Counted from the first letter of the stretch, positions 41,641-50,967 are shown. The stretch: 64,000 nt of DNA from Pseudomonas fluorescens (GCF_003732425.1 NZ_MOBX01000013.1:806001-870000), one strand, 5' to 3'. Numbers and translations are program-made. Notes: generated by a model not told the origin, from the sequence alone.

Positions 41641-41743
41641 GGAAGACTCTCGATGTCCGTGGGAGGAGCCACAAGTTATAGATGATCCGGTGACGATTCC
41701 ACCAGCACACGATGGGAAATTCCCGCGCGCTGATTATTTTTTT

Positions 41744-41763
41744 CCTGTAGGAAAACTTACAGG
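41744..41763. promoter_or_regulatory. Inverted repeat between the FMN reductase and small-protein genes
   Basis: CCTGTA and TACAGG arms enclose eight bases just after a run of T. It lies in the divergent region, 61 bases before the small gene at 41824 and about 104 before the FMN reductase start. It may be an operator or a leader hairpin. Confidence 0.3.
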
Positions 41764-41823
41764 CCTTGATGGCGGTCTACCAAGCCGTAAATCAAGCGTT
41801 TTATCTCCAGAGGTTCTAAGCAG

Positions 41824-42054
41824 ATGGCAGCAGTACTCGTCGGTCAGTTCCATGCAAGAGATGCGGAAGGCCGCGTTTATTCCGTGCATGAGTTCCAGGA
41901 ATCCAACCCGTCGGCAGACGGTTCCACTGGCTCGGAGCCGATTTACAAACTGGCCATTGGCGATCGCGTCAACAAGGTCAGTGACACCGAGTTTCTCCTG
42001 GTTCAGTCAGGCATCACCCTGACCCGCGAGCCTGAGACAACCATCGCTTCATAA
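41824..42054 (+). CDS. Small protein of unknown function (76 residues)
   Basis: A compact soluble protein without signal peptide or cysteine. It opens MAAVLVGQFHARDAEGRVYSV and has the segments EPIYKLAIGDRV and DTEFLLVQSGITL, suggesting a small all-beta fold. AGAGG lies eight bases before the ATG, and codon use matches neighbouring genes, so it is a credible gene. I do not recognise the family. It lies upstream of the LysR gene on the same strand with an 85-base gap. Confidence 0.75.
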   Translation: MAAVLVGQFHARDAEGRVYSVHEFQESNPSADGSTGSEPIYKLAIGDRVNKVSDTEFLLVQSGITLTREPETTIAS

Positions 42055-42139
42055 CTGGCCGTTATGAGCAGAAGTCATATGCGCAGACTTGGGGTAGGAT
42101 TCAGCCACTGACCCCACCTGCTGAACATGGACTTCACGC

Positions 42140-43033
42140 ATGCGTTTACGTCATATCGAAGTGATTCAGGCGCTCTTGCAGACCGGTCACCTGGGCACCG
42201 CCGCCGAATGGTTGCAGTTGCCGGTGACCGAGGTCGAAGAGCGTTTGCGCGAAGCCGAGAGTCAGCTGGGGTTCATGCTGTTCGCCAGCGTACGCGGGCG
42301 CTTGCAATCGACGCCCGAAGCACGGGCGTTGCAGGTGGAAATCGCACACGTCTATGAAGCGCTGGAGCCGGTGCAACGTCTGGCCAGCAGCCTTAAACAA
42401 TACCTCGCCCCGCCCCTGCGCATCATCGGCACCCCGCCGCTGGCGCAACAATTACTGCCACAAAGTCTCGCCGCCCTGCGCCGCCGCCTGCCCGATGCAC
42501 CGTGCAGCCTGCTCAATGCGCCGACCCGCGACATCGTCCGTAGCCTGCTATTGCGCGAAAGCGATCTCGGCTTGAGCCTGCACGATCCCGAACACCCCGA
42601 CATTGATTGCCGGCCACTGGCCCAGGGCAAGCTGCAACTGCTCGCTCCGCATGGCTGGCTGCAACCAAAGCAAAAATACATTTCCCTACAGGAACTCGCC
42701 GGTCAGGCCATGGTCGGCCTTGAAGGCCAGGACCCGCTGAGCCCGGCGCTGGAAAACAAACTTCAGGCCTTGCGCCCGGCACCGAGCATCCAGACCCGCG
42801 TACAAACCCATCAAATGATGCGCAGCATGGTCGAGGCCGGCGAAGGCCTGGCCATCGTCGACCCGTTCACGGCACTGGGTGCACGCTCCAGCGGGCTGGA
42901 TGTCTGCCCGCTGTCGCCGGCCGTGCCGATCAGCCTCTACGCCCTGACGTTCAAGCACGCCGCGCCGGCATCGGCGATTCAGACGCTACTGGCGATCATC
43001 ACGGAACAAGCCGAGGCGATGCTGGCGAGCTGA
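42140..43033 (+). CDS. LysR-family transcriptional regulator
   Basis: A 297-residue regulator. The N-terminal winged helix-turn-helix spans about residues 1-60 (MRLRHIEVIQALLQTGHLGTAA, then EAESQLGFMLFASVRGR), though its recognition helix is less canonical than usual. The C-terminal effector domain shows the two-lobe periplasmic-binding pattern, with PLRIIGTPPLAQQLLP opening lobe one and MVEAGEGLAIVDPFTA near the end. The effector and target genes are unknown. The last 35 bases overlap the 3-prime end of the convergent acetyltransferase gene. Confidence 0.9.
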   Translation: MRLRHIEVIQALLQTGHLGTAAEWLQLPVTEVEERLREAESQLGFMLFASVRGRLQSTPEARALQVEIAHVYEALEPVQRLASSLKQYLAPPLRIIGTPPLAQQLLPQSLAALRRRLPDAPCSLLNAPTRDIVRSLLLRESDLGLSLHDPEHPDIDCRPLAQGKLQLLAPHGWLQPKQKYISLQELAGQAMVGLEGQDPLSPALENKLQALRPAPSIQTRVQTHQMMRSMVEAGEGLAIVDPFTALGARSSGLDVCPLSPAVPISLYALTFKHAAPASAIQTLLAIITEQAEAMLAS

Positions 43034-43631
43034 CGGGCTTCTCCAGCGGATTATCGAACAATCGATACCAGAACAGCGCCACTTCGGCGGTGTTCGGATC
43101 AATGCCGCGATAGCGCAACTGGTCGATACCGCCAATCACATAACCGCAACGCTCATACAGACGACAGGCACCGAGGTTGTTGTTCTGGGTTTCGAGCATG
43201 ATCCCCGGCAGCTTTTTCTTGCGGCTCCAGAACTGCGCGACATCAAGCAACGCCTTGGCCACGCCATGGCGCCGGGCCGGCGCATGCACCGCCAGCTCAT
43301 CGATATGGGCAAAGCCATTCCAGTTGGTGCTGATCACCAGATGACCAACCGGCTCATCATCGAGATAGGCCATAAAAATCGCGCTGTCCGGCGCGTTGTG
43401 AAAAGCGCTGAACTCTTCCGGATCGATGCCGTAACACTTGCGGTACGGCACGATCGGCGTCACCCGCCATTTCTCGACAGGCTGACCGATCACGGCAGCG
43501 CCATAGGCGGCGACTTCGAAACTGAAATCGCTGCCCCAGATATACGGCGCAAAGCCTTCATCGGCGACGCGCACCGACAGCCCTGGGTATTTCGGATTCA
43601 TGACCGGTTGCATACTGGGAAAAGCCCTCAT
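42999..43631 (-). CDS. GNAT family N-acetyltransferase
   Basis: About 210 residues. The acetyl-CoA fold is visible in the C-terminal half: HIDELAVHAPARRHGVAKALLDVA with the Arg/Gly pyrophosphate loop near residue 128, then LETQNNNLGACRLYERCGYVIGG, the usual last strand and helix. The start is uncertain. ATG 43631 overlaps the ldcA stop (ATGA) and AAGGA directly precedes it; ATG 43613 and ATG 43601 are alternatives. Overlap with ldcA suggests the two are made together, so a polyamine or amino acid substrate is possible but unproven. Confidence 0.88.
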   Translation of the reverse strand: MRAFPSMQPVMNPKYPGLSVRVADEGFAPYIWGSDFSFEVAAYGAAVIGQPVEKWRVTPIVPYRKCYGIDPEEFSAFHNAPDSAIFMAYLDDEPVGHLVISTNWNGFAHIDELAVHAPARRHGVAKALLDVAQFWSRKKKLPGIMLETQNNNLGACRLYERCGYVIGGIDQLRYRGIDPNTAEVALFWYRLFDNPLEKPVSSPASPRLVP

Positions 43632-45883
43632 TCCTTGACGCAATCGACGGTGTATTGCCGTCCATTGCCTTCATCTTCGTGCTGCAATCCATGCACATCC
43701 GCGACAAAACCGGGGAAGCTGCTATCGAACGTGCGAGCAAATTTCAGGTAATCAATGATCGAGCGAGTCGATTCGGTAAAGCGTTCGCCGGGCATGATCA
43801 GCGGAATCCCCGGCGGATACGGCACCAGCATCACCGCGGCGATGCGCCCTTCCAGGTCATCGATGGGCACCGCCTCGACTTCGCCACGCACCAGATGATC
43901 GTAGGCGTGCGCCGGCTTCATGGCAATTTCCGGCAACACGGTGTACATGCGTTTGAGGTGTCTGGCCGTGGCGTTGCTGCGGTAACAGGCATGCAACTGA
44001 TCGCACAAATCTCGTAAGCCCATGCCGCGATAACGCACGGTGTCTTCTTGCGCCACACACGGCAGGCAAGTTTCCAGACGCACGTTAGCGTCGTAGCTGC
44101 GTTTGAATTCCAGCAACTCGGTGAGCAACGTGCTCCATTTGCCTTTGGTAATGCCCATGGAGAACAGCACCAGGAACGAGTACAGCCCGGTTTTCTCCAC
44201 CACAAGCCCACGCTCCCAAAGGAACTTGCTCACCACCGCCGCCGGAATGCCCTTCTCGCTCAACGCACCGCCGGCGTTCAACCCCGGCATTACCAGCGTG
44301 ACCTTGATCGGGTCGAGCAAGACGTAATCGTCACTGACCTCACCAAAACCGTGCCATTCGGCATCCGGTTGCAATAACCAGTCTTCGGTCTGCACGCGAT
44401 CGATGCCCTCGACACCCGGCGGTTGCCAGATCGAAAACCACCAGTCATCAGCGGCGATGTGCTGACGCAGATTGGCCAGCGCGCGACGAAAACTCAGCGC
44501 TTCATCGAAGGTTTCCTGCAACAGCGAACGGCCGGCCGGGCCTTCCATCATGGCCGACGCGACGTCCAGCGAGGCGATGATGCTGTATTGCGGCGAGGTC
44601 GAGATGTGCATCATGAACGCTTCATTGAAACGGTCGCGATCCAGTTGCCGTGCGCCGCCGTCCTGCACATGAATCATCGAGGCCTGACTGAACGCGGCGA
44701 GCAGTTTGTGCGTGGAATGCGTGGTGAACACCAGCGGGCTGTCTTCGCTGCGGGAAGTGGCCATGCCATAACGCCCGGCGAAGAATTCATGAAACGCCGC
44801 GTAGGCGTACCAGGCTTCGTCGAAGTGCAGCACTTCGACGCTGTTGCCGAGGCTCTGCTTGATCAGCTCGGCGTTGTAGCACAAGCCGTCGTAAGTCGAG
44901 TTGGTGACCACGGCGAGTTTGACTTTCGGCGCACGGCCCTGGGTCAGCGGGCTGGCATCGATCTTCGATTGAATCGATTCGCGGCTGAATTCGCTCAGCG
45001 GAATCGGCCCGATGATCCCCAGCTCATTGCGCTCCGGACACAGGTACAACGGAATCGCACCGGTCATGATGATCGCGTGCAACACCGACTTGTGGCAGTT
45101 GCGGTCAACCAGCACCAGATCGTCGCGCGCGACCATTGAATGCCAGACAATCTTGTTGGCGGTCGAGGTGCCATTGATCACGAAAAAGGTGTGATCGGCG
45201 CCGAAATTGCGCGCGGCGCGTGCTTCGGCTTCGGCGAGTGGACCGGTGTGATCGAGCAGCGATCCAAGCTCCGGCACCGACACTGACAAATCCGAGCGCA
45301 GGGTGTTTTCACCAAAGAACTGGTGAAACGCCTGCCCGACCGGACTCTTGTGATACGCCACCCCGCCGCCATGGCCGGGGGTGTGCCAGGAATAATTGGA
45401 GTCGGCGGTGTGCTGCACCAGCGCCTTGAAAAACGGCGGCAGCAAGCCATCCAGGTACTTGCGCGCCGCCCGCGCGACCTGCCGGGCCAGGAACGGCACG
45501 GTGTCTTCGAACAGATAGAGAATACCGCGCAGTTGATTGAGCTCGGCCATGGCATCGGCCGGGGCATTTTCCAGGGTGACCTGCTCGCCCAGGGCAAAGA
45601 TCGGCAGATCCGGTGCGCGCACCCGCGCCAGGCCGATCAGCTCGGCCATGTTCTGCAAAAGATGCGAATTGGTGCTGGCGTCCTCGGCGGCAATCAACAT
45701 GCACGCGAGGCCGTGGTGGGTCGACGCCACCAACCGCCCTTCGGTGTAGTCGATGGCCGAAACGATATTGAAACCTTCCTGTTCCAACTCCCGGGCGATG
45801 CCACGGATACGGTCACCGGCGACCGTGTCGGCCTTGATGTCGCGATGGACGATCAACACCGGAAACTTCAAATCTTTGTACAT
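43628..45883 (-). CDS. ldcA: Lysine/ornithine/arginine decarboxylase, probably LdcA
   Basis: A 751-residue PLP enzyme of the Orn/Lys/Arg decarboxylase class with the three usual parts: a response-regulator-like N-terminal wing (MYKDLKFPVLIVHRDIKADT), the aspartate-aminotransferase-fold core, and a C-terminal domain. Core landmarks are YSWHTPGHGGG, INGTSTANKIVWHS, HFDEAWYAYAAFHEFF and the PLP lysine in THSTHKLLAAFSQ. I use ATG 45883; the frame extends to 45928. The order with dnaQ, rnhA, gloB and mltD matches that of P. aeruginosa PA1818 (lysine decarboxylase LdcA) as I recall it, which makes lysine to cadaverine the best guess. Sequence alone does not exclude arginine or ornithine. Confidence 0.92.
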   Translation of the reverse strand: MYKDLKFPVLIVHRDIKADTVAGDRIRGIARELEQEGFNIVSAIDYTEGRLVASTHHGLACMLIAAEDASTNSHLLQNMAELIGLARVRAPDLPIFALGEQVTLENAPADAMAELNQLRGILYLFEDTVPFLARQVARAARKYLDGLLPPFFKALVQHTADSNYSWHTPGHGGGVAYHKSPVGQAFHQFFGENTLRSDLSVSVPELGSLLDHTGPLAEAEARAARNFGADHTFFVINGTSTANKIVWHSMVARDDLVLVDRNCHKSVLHAIIMTGAIPLYLCPERNELGIIGPIPLSEFSRESIQSKIDASPLTQGRAPKVKLAVVTNSTYDGLCYNAELIKQSLGNSVEVLHFDEAWYAYAAFHEFFAGRYGMATSRSEDSPLVFTTHSTHKLLAAFSQASMIHVQDGGARQLDRDRFNEAFMMHISTSPQYSIIASLDVASAMMEGPAGRSLLQETFDEALSFRRALANLRQHIAADDWWFSIWQPPGVEGIDRVQTEDWLLQPDAEWHGFGEVSDDYVLLDPIKVTLVMPGLNAGGALSEKGIPAAVVSKFLWERGLVVEKTGLYSFLVLFSMGITKGKWSTLLTELLEFKRSYDANVRLETCLPCVAQEDTVRYRGMGLRDLCDQLHACYRSNATARHLKRMYTVLPEIAMKPAHAYDHLVRGEVEAVPIDDLEGRIAAVMLVPYPPGIPLIMPGERFTESTRSIIDYLKFARTFDSSFPGFVADVHGLQHEDEGNGRQYTVDCVKE

Positions 45884-45998
45884 GAGGCTCAGTGTCCTGA
45901 GGCGGCAGGTTTGAATCTGCCAATGCACTCAGGGTAGAGGGTTGCAGCGAAAGTGGCGAGAGTGGCCAGTTGGCTTCATGGCGCCTGACTTGGTTTTT

Positions 45999-46107
45999 GT
46001 GGCGAGGGAGCTTGCTCCCGCTGGGTCGCGAAGCGGCCCCCAGCGTACTGTCGGATACCGGCTTTGCGACTGCTTCGCAGCCGAGCGGGAGCAAGCTCCC
46101 TCGCCAC
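45999..46107. repeat. REPIN-like inverted repeat pair, family A
   Basis: GTGGCGAGGGAGCTTGCTCC and its inverse, with the inner element GCGAAGCGGCC and a second GCTTCGCAGCC, lie between dnaQ and ldcA, both on the minus strand. Confidence 0.88.
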
Positions 46108-46117
46108 AGGGGACCTC

Positions 46118-46876
46118 TTAAGCCTGGGCGTCAGCTTCGGCGATCTGCGTCCACAACGCCGGCCCACCTGCCGACTTGGCGATGATTTCCAGCCGCGCCA
46201 TGTGCGCTGCCAGTTCTTCTTCCGTCGCACGAATGATCCGCGCCGGCTGACGATCGGCCGGCAAGCGACGAATCTCGGTCGCCGAGTTGTCCGCGCCCTC
46301 GCCTGTGCCATTACCGTCAGACGCATTGCCCGCCAGCGACAGGCTGGTCTGGCCACCGGTCATGGTCAGGTAGACGTCGGCGAGAATTTCCGAGTCGAGC
46401 AAGGCGCCGTGCAGTTCACGGCCGGAGTTGTCGACGCCATAACGTTTGCACAACGCATCGAGGCTGTTGCGCTGCCCCGGGTGACGTTCCCGGGCCATCA
46501 TCAGGGTGTCGAGGATGCTGCAGTGCTGCGTGATGTCAGCACGATCGTGCTGGCCCATCAAGGCGAATTCGTTGTTGATGAAGCCAACGTCGAACGCCGC
46601 GTTGTGGATGATCAGCTGCGCGCCTTTGATGAATTCGAAAAACTCATCGGCGACTTCGGCAAAGCGCGGCTTGCCAACCAGAAATTCGTTGGTGATGCCG
46701 TGAACGCCGATGGCGCCTTCATCACTCTCGCGATCCGGTTGCAGGTAAACGTGAAAATGCCGGCCCGTCAGGCGCCGACCGATGAGTTCGACGCAACCGA
46801 TTTCAATGATCCGGTGACCATCGGTCACCGGCATGCCGGTGGTTTCGGTATCGAGTACAACGGATCTGGTGGCCAT
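46118..46876 (-). CDS. dnaQ: DNA polymerase III epsilon subunit, 3'-5' proofreading exonuclease
   Basis: A 252-residue DEDDh exonuclease. Exo I is LDTETTG near residue 9, Exo II is IIHNAAFDVGF near 91, and Exo III is ELHGALLDSEILADVY near 155 with the catalytic His. The C-terminal 60 residues form the less conserved tail that contacts the alpha subunit. It proofreads chromosomal replication. rnhA lies 190 bases downstream on the same strand, separated by a REPIN, the same pairing as in many gammaproteobacteria. Confidence 0.97.
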   Translation of the reverse strand: MATRSVVLDTETTGMPVTDGHRIIEIGCVELIGRRLTGRHFHVYLQPDRESDEGAIGVHGITNEFLVGKPRFAEVADEFFEFIKGAQLIIHNAAFDVGFINNEFALMGQHDRADITQHCSILDTLMMARERHPGQRNSLDALCKRYGVDNSGRELHGALLDSEILADVYLTMTGGQTSLSLAGNASDGNGTGEGADNSATEIRRLPADRQPARIIRATEEELAAHMARLEIIAKSAGGPALWTQIAEADAQA

Positions 46877-46963
46877 CAGTGTTCAGCTCTCAACGGGTCG
46901 ATCTTGCAAAAAACGCGGATGTTAGCACGCTCGGCGGGGTGTTTCAGTCTGACCGTGGCGCGC

Positions 46964-47041
46964 CCTTCGCGAGCAGGCTCGCTCCCACATTGGATGTGTT
47001 ATGAGCACGATCCAGTGTGGGAGCGAGCCTGCTCGCGAAGG
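46964..47041. repeat. REPIN-like inverted repeat pair, family B
   Basis: TTCGCGAGCAGGCTCGCTCC and its inverse are spaced by about 30 bases between rnhA and dnaQ, both on the minus strand. Confidence 0.87.
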
Positions 47042-47066
47042 GCCACACCACGGTTCAGAAGCGAAA

Positions 47067-47537
47067 TCAGCTCTGCTTGTAACCGCGAACCTCATCCACC
47101 CCACGGTTAGCCAACTGGTCAGCCCGCTCGTTACCGTGATGGCCAATGTGCCCACGCACCCATTTCCAGGTGACCTTGTGGCGATTGACCTGTTCATCCA
47201 GCTCTTTCCACAGATCGGCGTTCTTCACCGGTTCTTTCGCGGCGGTTTTCCAGCCGCGCTTCTTCCAGTTGGCCATCCACTCGTTGATGCCCTTCATCAC
47301 GTATTGCGAGTCGGTCACCAGCAGCACGTCACACGGGCGCTTCAAGGCTTCGAGGCCGCGGATGGCGCCGAGCAGTTCCATGCGGTTGTTGGTGGTGTTG
47401 GCTTCGCCGCCCCACAGTTCCTTTTCGACGCCCTTGCACACCAGCAAGGCGCCCCAACCGCCCGGGCCGGGGTTGCCCTTGCAGGCGCCGTCGGTGAACA
47501 GCTCTACGGTGTCGACGCTTTCAACGCTTTCGCTCAT
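47067..47537 (-). CDS. rnhA: Ribonuclease HI
   Basis: A 156-residue endonuclease that cuts RNA in RNA:DNA hybrids. Catalytic residues are the Asp of [15 protein letters not shown] near 16, the Glu of [10 protein letters not shown] near 54, the Asp of LVTDSQYV near 76 and the Asp of NERADQLAN near 140, with the basic handle region [16 protein letters not shown]. The length is that of the E. coli enzyme. It lies next to dnaQ and after the methyltransferase gene. Confidence 0.97.
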   Translation of the reverse strand: MSESVESVDTVELFTDGACKGNPGPGGWGALLVCKGVEKELWGGEANTTNNRMELLGAIRGLEALKRPCDVLLVTDSQYVMKGINEWMANWKKRGWKTAAKEPVKNADLWKELDEQVNRHKVTWKWVRGHIGHHGNERADQLANRGVDEVRGYKQS

Positions 47538-47592
47538 GCCACTCTATCCAGAAAAATGCCTGTCTTGCCGATCACGGATCGACAATGACCGA

Positions 47593-47611
47593 GGCCGGGA
47601 CAAACCCGGCC
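47593..47611 (-). terminator. Possible terminator after the methyltransferase gene
   Basis: Perfect seven-base arms GGCCGGG and CCCGGCC with a five-base loop lie 17 bases past the methyltransferase stop. On the minus strand the T-rich stretch precedes the stem and none follows it, so the call is weak; it may be an attenuator before rnhA. Confidence 0.4.
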
Positions 47612-47627
47612 ACAAATAAAAGAAGGT

Positions 47628-48386
47628 TTACGGTTCGATGCGGCGGCGGTTGACCTTGGCCATCGGCAGCGGAATCAGCTTGCCCATCGGCTCGCGGCGT
47701 TCCTGACGCAACGGCCGCAGCCCGACCACAATCTTGCGCGCGACCAACAAATAGAAGCCGCCACCCGACAGTTGCCAGTCACCGGCCTTGCGTTCCCAGC
47801 CGGCCAGACGGGCCTGCCACTTGGGTGACGCGAGCGGCGGACGATAGCACCCGAAGCGGCGTTTCTCCAGCGCGAAGCCCAGCAGATTGAGCCAGTCGGC
47901 GACCCGCGACGGCGAGATGCAGCGCGCCTGGCGCAAAGCGTCGTGGGCGAACACATGGCGCAAGCCCCAGGTGCTCCAGGGGTTGATGCCGATGATCAGC
48001 AAATGCCCGCCGGGGCGCACGCTGCTCGCCGCTTCACGCAGCAAACCGTGGGGCGACAGGCAGAAATCCAGACCATGCTGCATCACCACCACATCGGCGG
48101 CATGCTCGCTCAACGGCCAGGCCTGCTCTTCACAGACGATCTCAACCCCGGGCAACGGCGCACCAAGGCGCACATTGCGCTGCACTTGCGGTGCCGACGG
48201 CGGGGTTTCGGCCGATGGCCCGTAGTGCACCAGATAACCGCCAAAGAAACGGCCCAACTCGTCTTCGAGCATGCGCCGCTCTTCATCGAGCAGAAATTGC
48301 CCGAGCGGGCCGGACAGCCATTCACGGGCTGCACCGATCAGGGCCAGCCAGTCAGGATCAGCCTGTGCGAACGCTTTATCACTCAT
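47628..48386 (-). CDS. SAM-dependent methyltransferase (type 11-like)
   Basis: A 252-residue protein. I start at ATG 48386 (MSDKAFAQADPD), six bases after GGAG, in preference to the ATG at 48398. The N-terminal half lacks a perfect GxGxG motif, but ADVVVMQHGLDFCLSP, EAASSVRPGGHLLIIGINP and the C-terminal LVARKI match the later strands of class I methyltransferases. A basic tail KVNRRRIEP ends it. Divergent gloB starts 66 bases away. Homologues hold the same position between rnhA and gloB in other pseudomonads, from memory. The substrate is unknown. Confidence 0.87.
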   Translation of the reverse strand: MSDKAFAQADPDWLALIGAAREWLSGPLGQFLLDEERRMLEDELGRFFGGYLVHYGPSAETPPSAPQVQRNVRLGAPLPGVEIVCEEQAWPLSEHAADVVVMQHGLDFCLSPHGLLREAASSVRPGGHLLIIGINPWSTWGLRHVFAHDALRQARCISPSRVADWLNLLGFALEKRRFGCYRPPLASPKWQARLAGWERKAGDWQLSGGGFYLLVARKIVVGLRPLRQERREPMGKLIPLPMAKVNRRRIEP

Positions 48387-48452
48387 CGCATTCTCCAAAG
48401 CGCCAGGAACTACTAAGATGCGCCAATGTTTTCCGCTTGGCGAATTCCGACG

Positions 48453-49220
48453 ATGATACAGATCAGTGCCCTGCCCGCGTTCACCGACAACTACATCTGG
48501 TTGTTACAGGATCACCGCACCCAGCGCTGCGCCGTGGTCGACCCGGGCGATGCCGCGCCGGTCCAGGCGTGGCTTGACGCCCATCCAGGCTGGGTGTTGA
48601 GCGACATTCTGATCACCCACCACCATCATGATCACGTCGGCGGCGTCGAACGCCTGAAAGCGGCGACCGGGGCCACAGTCTACGGCCCGGCCAGCGAAAA
48701 CATTCCGGGACGCGACGTGGCGCTCAAGGATAACGACAGCGTCAGCGTGCTCGGCTGGGACTTCGCTGTCTATGCGGTGCCCGGTCACACCTTGGGGCAC
48801 ATTGCCTATTACCACCATGGCCTGCTGTTCTGCGGCGATACCCTGTTCGCTGCCGGTTGCGGCCGTCTCTTCGAAGGCACGCCGGAACAAATGCACCACT
48901 CACTCGGCCGCCTCGCCGCGTTACCCGAAGATACGCTGGTCTACTGCACCCATGAATACACCCTGAGCAACCTCAAGTTTGCCGCCGCCGTCGAGCCGAC
49001 TAATCCGGACATCGCCGCCCGTCTGAAAGACGTCAGTGAAAAGCGCGAAAAGGGCGTCATGACCCTGCCCTCGACGCTGGCCCTGGAAAAGCTCACCAAC
49101 CCGTTTCTGCGTACCGGTGAAACATCCGTTACACAAAAAGTGGACGAACGGGCAGGCGCTCAAAACCGGGCGCCGAGTGAGGTATTTGCGGCTCTGCGGG
49201 CCTGGAAAGATAAGTTCTAA
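48453..49220 (+). CDS. gloB: Hydroxyacylglutathione hydrolase (glyoxalase II)
   Basis: A 255-residue metallo-beta-lactamase-fold enzyme that hydrolyses S-lactoylglutathione in methylglyoxal detoxification. The dinuclear metal motif THHHHDH is near residue 53; further ligands are in PGHTLGHI near 109, [12 protein letters not shown] near 129 and CTHEYT near 169. The C-terminal helical substrate domain ends [16 protein letters not shown] 48453 gives the standard family N-terminus [14 protein letters not shown]; the frame opens earlier at 48426. Confidence 0.97.
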   Translation: MIQISALPAFTDNYIWLLQDHRTQRCAVVDPGDAAPVQAWLDAHPGWVLSDILITHHHHDHVGGVERLKAATGATVYGPASENIPGRDVALKDNDSVSVLGWDFAVYAVPGHTLGHIAYYHHGLLFCGDTLFAAGCGRLFEGTPEQMHHSLGRLAALPEDTLVYCTHEYTLSNLKFAAAVEPTNPDIAARLKDVSEKREKGVMTLPSTLALEKLTNPFLRTGETSVTQKVDERAGAQNRAPSEVFAALRAWKDKF

Positions 49221-49254
49221 GCCCCCCGTCACTTGGTACAAAAATTCTGAATGG

Positions 49255-49283
49255 TTGACCGCAGGGGGTGCGCTTTCTAGAAT
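49255..49283 (+). promoter_or_regulatory. Sigma-70-type promoter of mltD
   Basis: TTGACC (49255-49260) and TAGAAT (49278-49283) are separated by exactly 17 bases, and the -10 ends 36 bases before the mltD start codon. This is the clearest housekeeping promoter I could find by eye in the window. Confidence 0.7.
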
Positions 49284-49319
49284 CCCCCGACATTTTTGCC
49301 CGGAACTTACTTCCAGCCA

Positions 49320-50783
49320 ATGTCGTCATCCATACGTAAGTCCGTCAATTCAGACGCATTGACCCGCCTGGCGCAAGCCATCGCGGTGGCTGTGTCCGCC
49401 ACGCTGGCGGGCTGTTCCAGCCATGCTCCGCAGACTGAAGCGACGCATACGCCGAACATTGCTGCGCGAGCCAAGCAGAAGCCGATCTGGCTGACCGAAA
49501 AGCCTAGCCCACAGGTTCCCCAGGACATCTGGGAACGCATGCGCCAGGGCTTTCAGCTGCAGGAAGGCCTCGGCGTCAACCCGCGCATCGAGCAACAGCG
49601 CCTGTGGTTCGCCAGCAATCCCTCTTTCCTCGAGAACGCCGGCGAACGCGGCAGTCTCTATATTCACTACATCGTTGAACGCCTCGAAGAACGCAACATG
49701 CCGCTGGAACTGGCCCTGCTGCCAGTGATTGAAAGCGCCTACAACCCGATGGCCTATTCCCGGGCCGATGCGGTGGGACTGTGGCAATTCATTCCGTCCA
49801 CCGGGCGTTACTTCAACCTGCGTCAGACCCGCTTTTATGATGGCCGTCGCGATATCACTGCCTCGACCACGGCAGCGATGGATTACCTGACTCGCCTGCA
49901 CGACATGTTCAACGGTGACTGGCTGCTGGCTTTGGCCGCCTACAACGCCGGTGAAGGTACGGTCAGCCGCGCCATCGAACGTAACGAGAAGCTCGGCCTG
50001 CCCACCGACTACTGGAACCTGCCACTGCCGGCGGAAACCCAAGCCTACGTGCCGAAGCTGCTGGCGCTGTCGCAAGTGGTGCTGGCGCCGGAAGCCTACG
50101 GGGTGAACCTCAACCCGATCGCCAACGAACCGTACTTCCAGGTCGTCGAAATCAACCAGCGTATGGACCTGTCCAAAGTCGCCGCGGTGGCCAACATCGA
50201 CGAAGACGAACTGTTCCAGCTCAACCCGGCGTTCAAGCAACGCACTACCATCGACGGCCCTCAGCATCTGCTGGTGCCGACGTCGAAAGCACAGTTGCTG
50301 ACCGCCAGTCTGCAGACCATGCGTCCGGAAGAGCTGATCAGCCCACGCTCGCTGAAGCCAGTGTTCGAAGGCGCCGATCCGTCGGAAGTGGCGCAACTCA
50401 AGCGTGCTTATCGGGTGAAGCGTGGCGACAACCTCGGCTCGATCGCGAAGGCCAATAAGGTCGAAGTGAAAGATCTGCAGCGCTGGAACAAGCTGACCGG
50501 CAAGAACCTCAAGGTTGGCCAGACCCTGGTCATGCAGGACACCACCAAGCGCAGCCCGGCACGCAAGTCCGGCCGGGTCAACACGGTGATTGCGGCCAAC
50601 AGCAAGAGCAAAGGCAAGGACGACAGCGCGCAGCAGACCCAATACAAGGTCAAGCGCGGCGACACGTTGTACGTCGTGGCCAAGCGATTCAACGTTGAGA
50701 TGCAGCATCTCAAGCGCTGGAATCCGGGTGCGGGTAAAGCGTTGAAGCCGGGGCAGATGCTCACGGTTTATCAGCCGCACTGA
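49320..50783 (+). CDS. mltD: Membrane-bound lytic murein transglycosylase D
   Basis: A 487-residue lipoprotein that cleaves peptidoglycan glycan strands. The signal ends in a lipobox, TLAGC with Cys near residue 27. The SLT domain lies about 110-240: catalytic Glu in LLPVIESAYNPMAYS, then AVGLWQFIPSTGRYF and the family motif LALAAYNAGEGTVSRAI. Two clear LysM domains follow, YRVKRGDNLGSIAKANKV and YKVKRGDTLYVVAKRFNV, with a possible degenerate one before them. ATG 49320 fits the signal peptide; an upstream TTG in frame does not. A strong terminator follows. Confidence 0.96.
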   Translation: MSSSIRKSVNSDALTRLAQAIAVAVSATLAGCSSHAPQTEATHTPNIAARAKQKPIWLTEKPSPQVPQDIWERMRQGFQLQEGLGVNPRIEQQRLWFASNPSFLENAGERGSLYIHYIVERLEERNMPLELALLPVIESAYNPMAYSRADAVGLWQFIPSTGRYFNLRQTRFYDGRRDITASTTAAMDYLTRLHDMFNGDWLLALAAYNAGEGTVSRAIERNEKLGLPTDYWNLPLPAETQAYVPKLLALSQVVLAPEAYGVNLNPIANEPYFQVVEINQRMDLSKVAAVANIDEDELFQLNPAFKQRTTIDGPQHLLVPTSKAQLLTASLQTMRPEELISPRSLKPVFEGADPSEVAQLKRAYRVKRGDNLGSIAKANKVEVKDLQRWNKLTGKNLKVGQTLVMQDTTKRSPARKSGRVNTVIAANSKSKGKDDSAQQTQYKVKRGDTLYVVAKRFNVEMQHLKRWNPGAGKALKPGQMLTVYQPH

Positions 50784-50789
50784 TAGAAG

Positions 50790-50817
50790 AGCCCCTGACA
50801 TTCAGGGGCTTTTTTTT
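50790..50817 (+). terminator. Rho-independent terminator of mltD
   Basis: Nine-base arms AGCCCCTGA and TCAGGGGCT with a three-base loop are followed by eight T in a row, seven bases after the mltD stop. Confidence 0.95.
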
Positions 50818-50847
50818 GCCGAAACTCCTCGTGCCGATGAGTCCCTT

Positions 50848-50967
50848 GTGGCGAGGGAGCTTGCTCCCGCTGGGGCGCGAAGCGGCCCTCTACATTCTTC
50901 CAGACAAATCCGACATACAGGTTTTGCGACTGCTTCGCAGCCGAGCGGTAGCAAGCTCCCTCGCCAC
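50848..50967. repeat. REPIN-like inverted repeat pair, family A
   Basis: GTGGCGAGGGAGCTTGCTCC faces an inverse copy with one substitution (GAGCGGTAGCAAGC). It occupies the first part of the 310-base gap between mltD and the first yejA gene; the remaining 51000-51093 stretch must hold the yej promoter but shows no clear hexamers. Confidence 0.87.
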
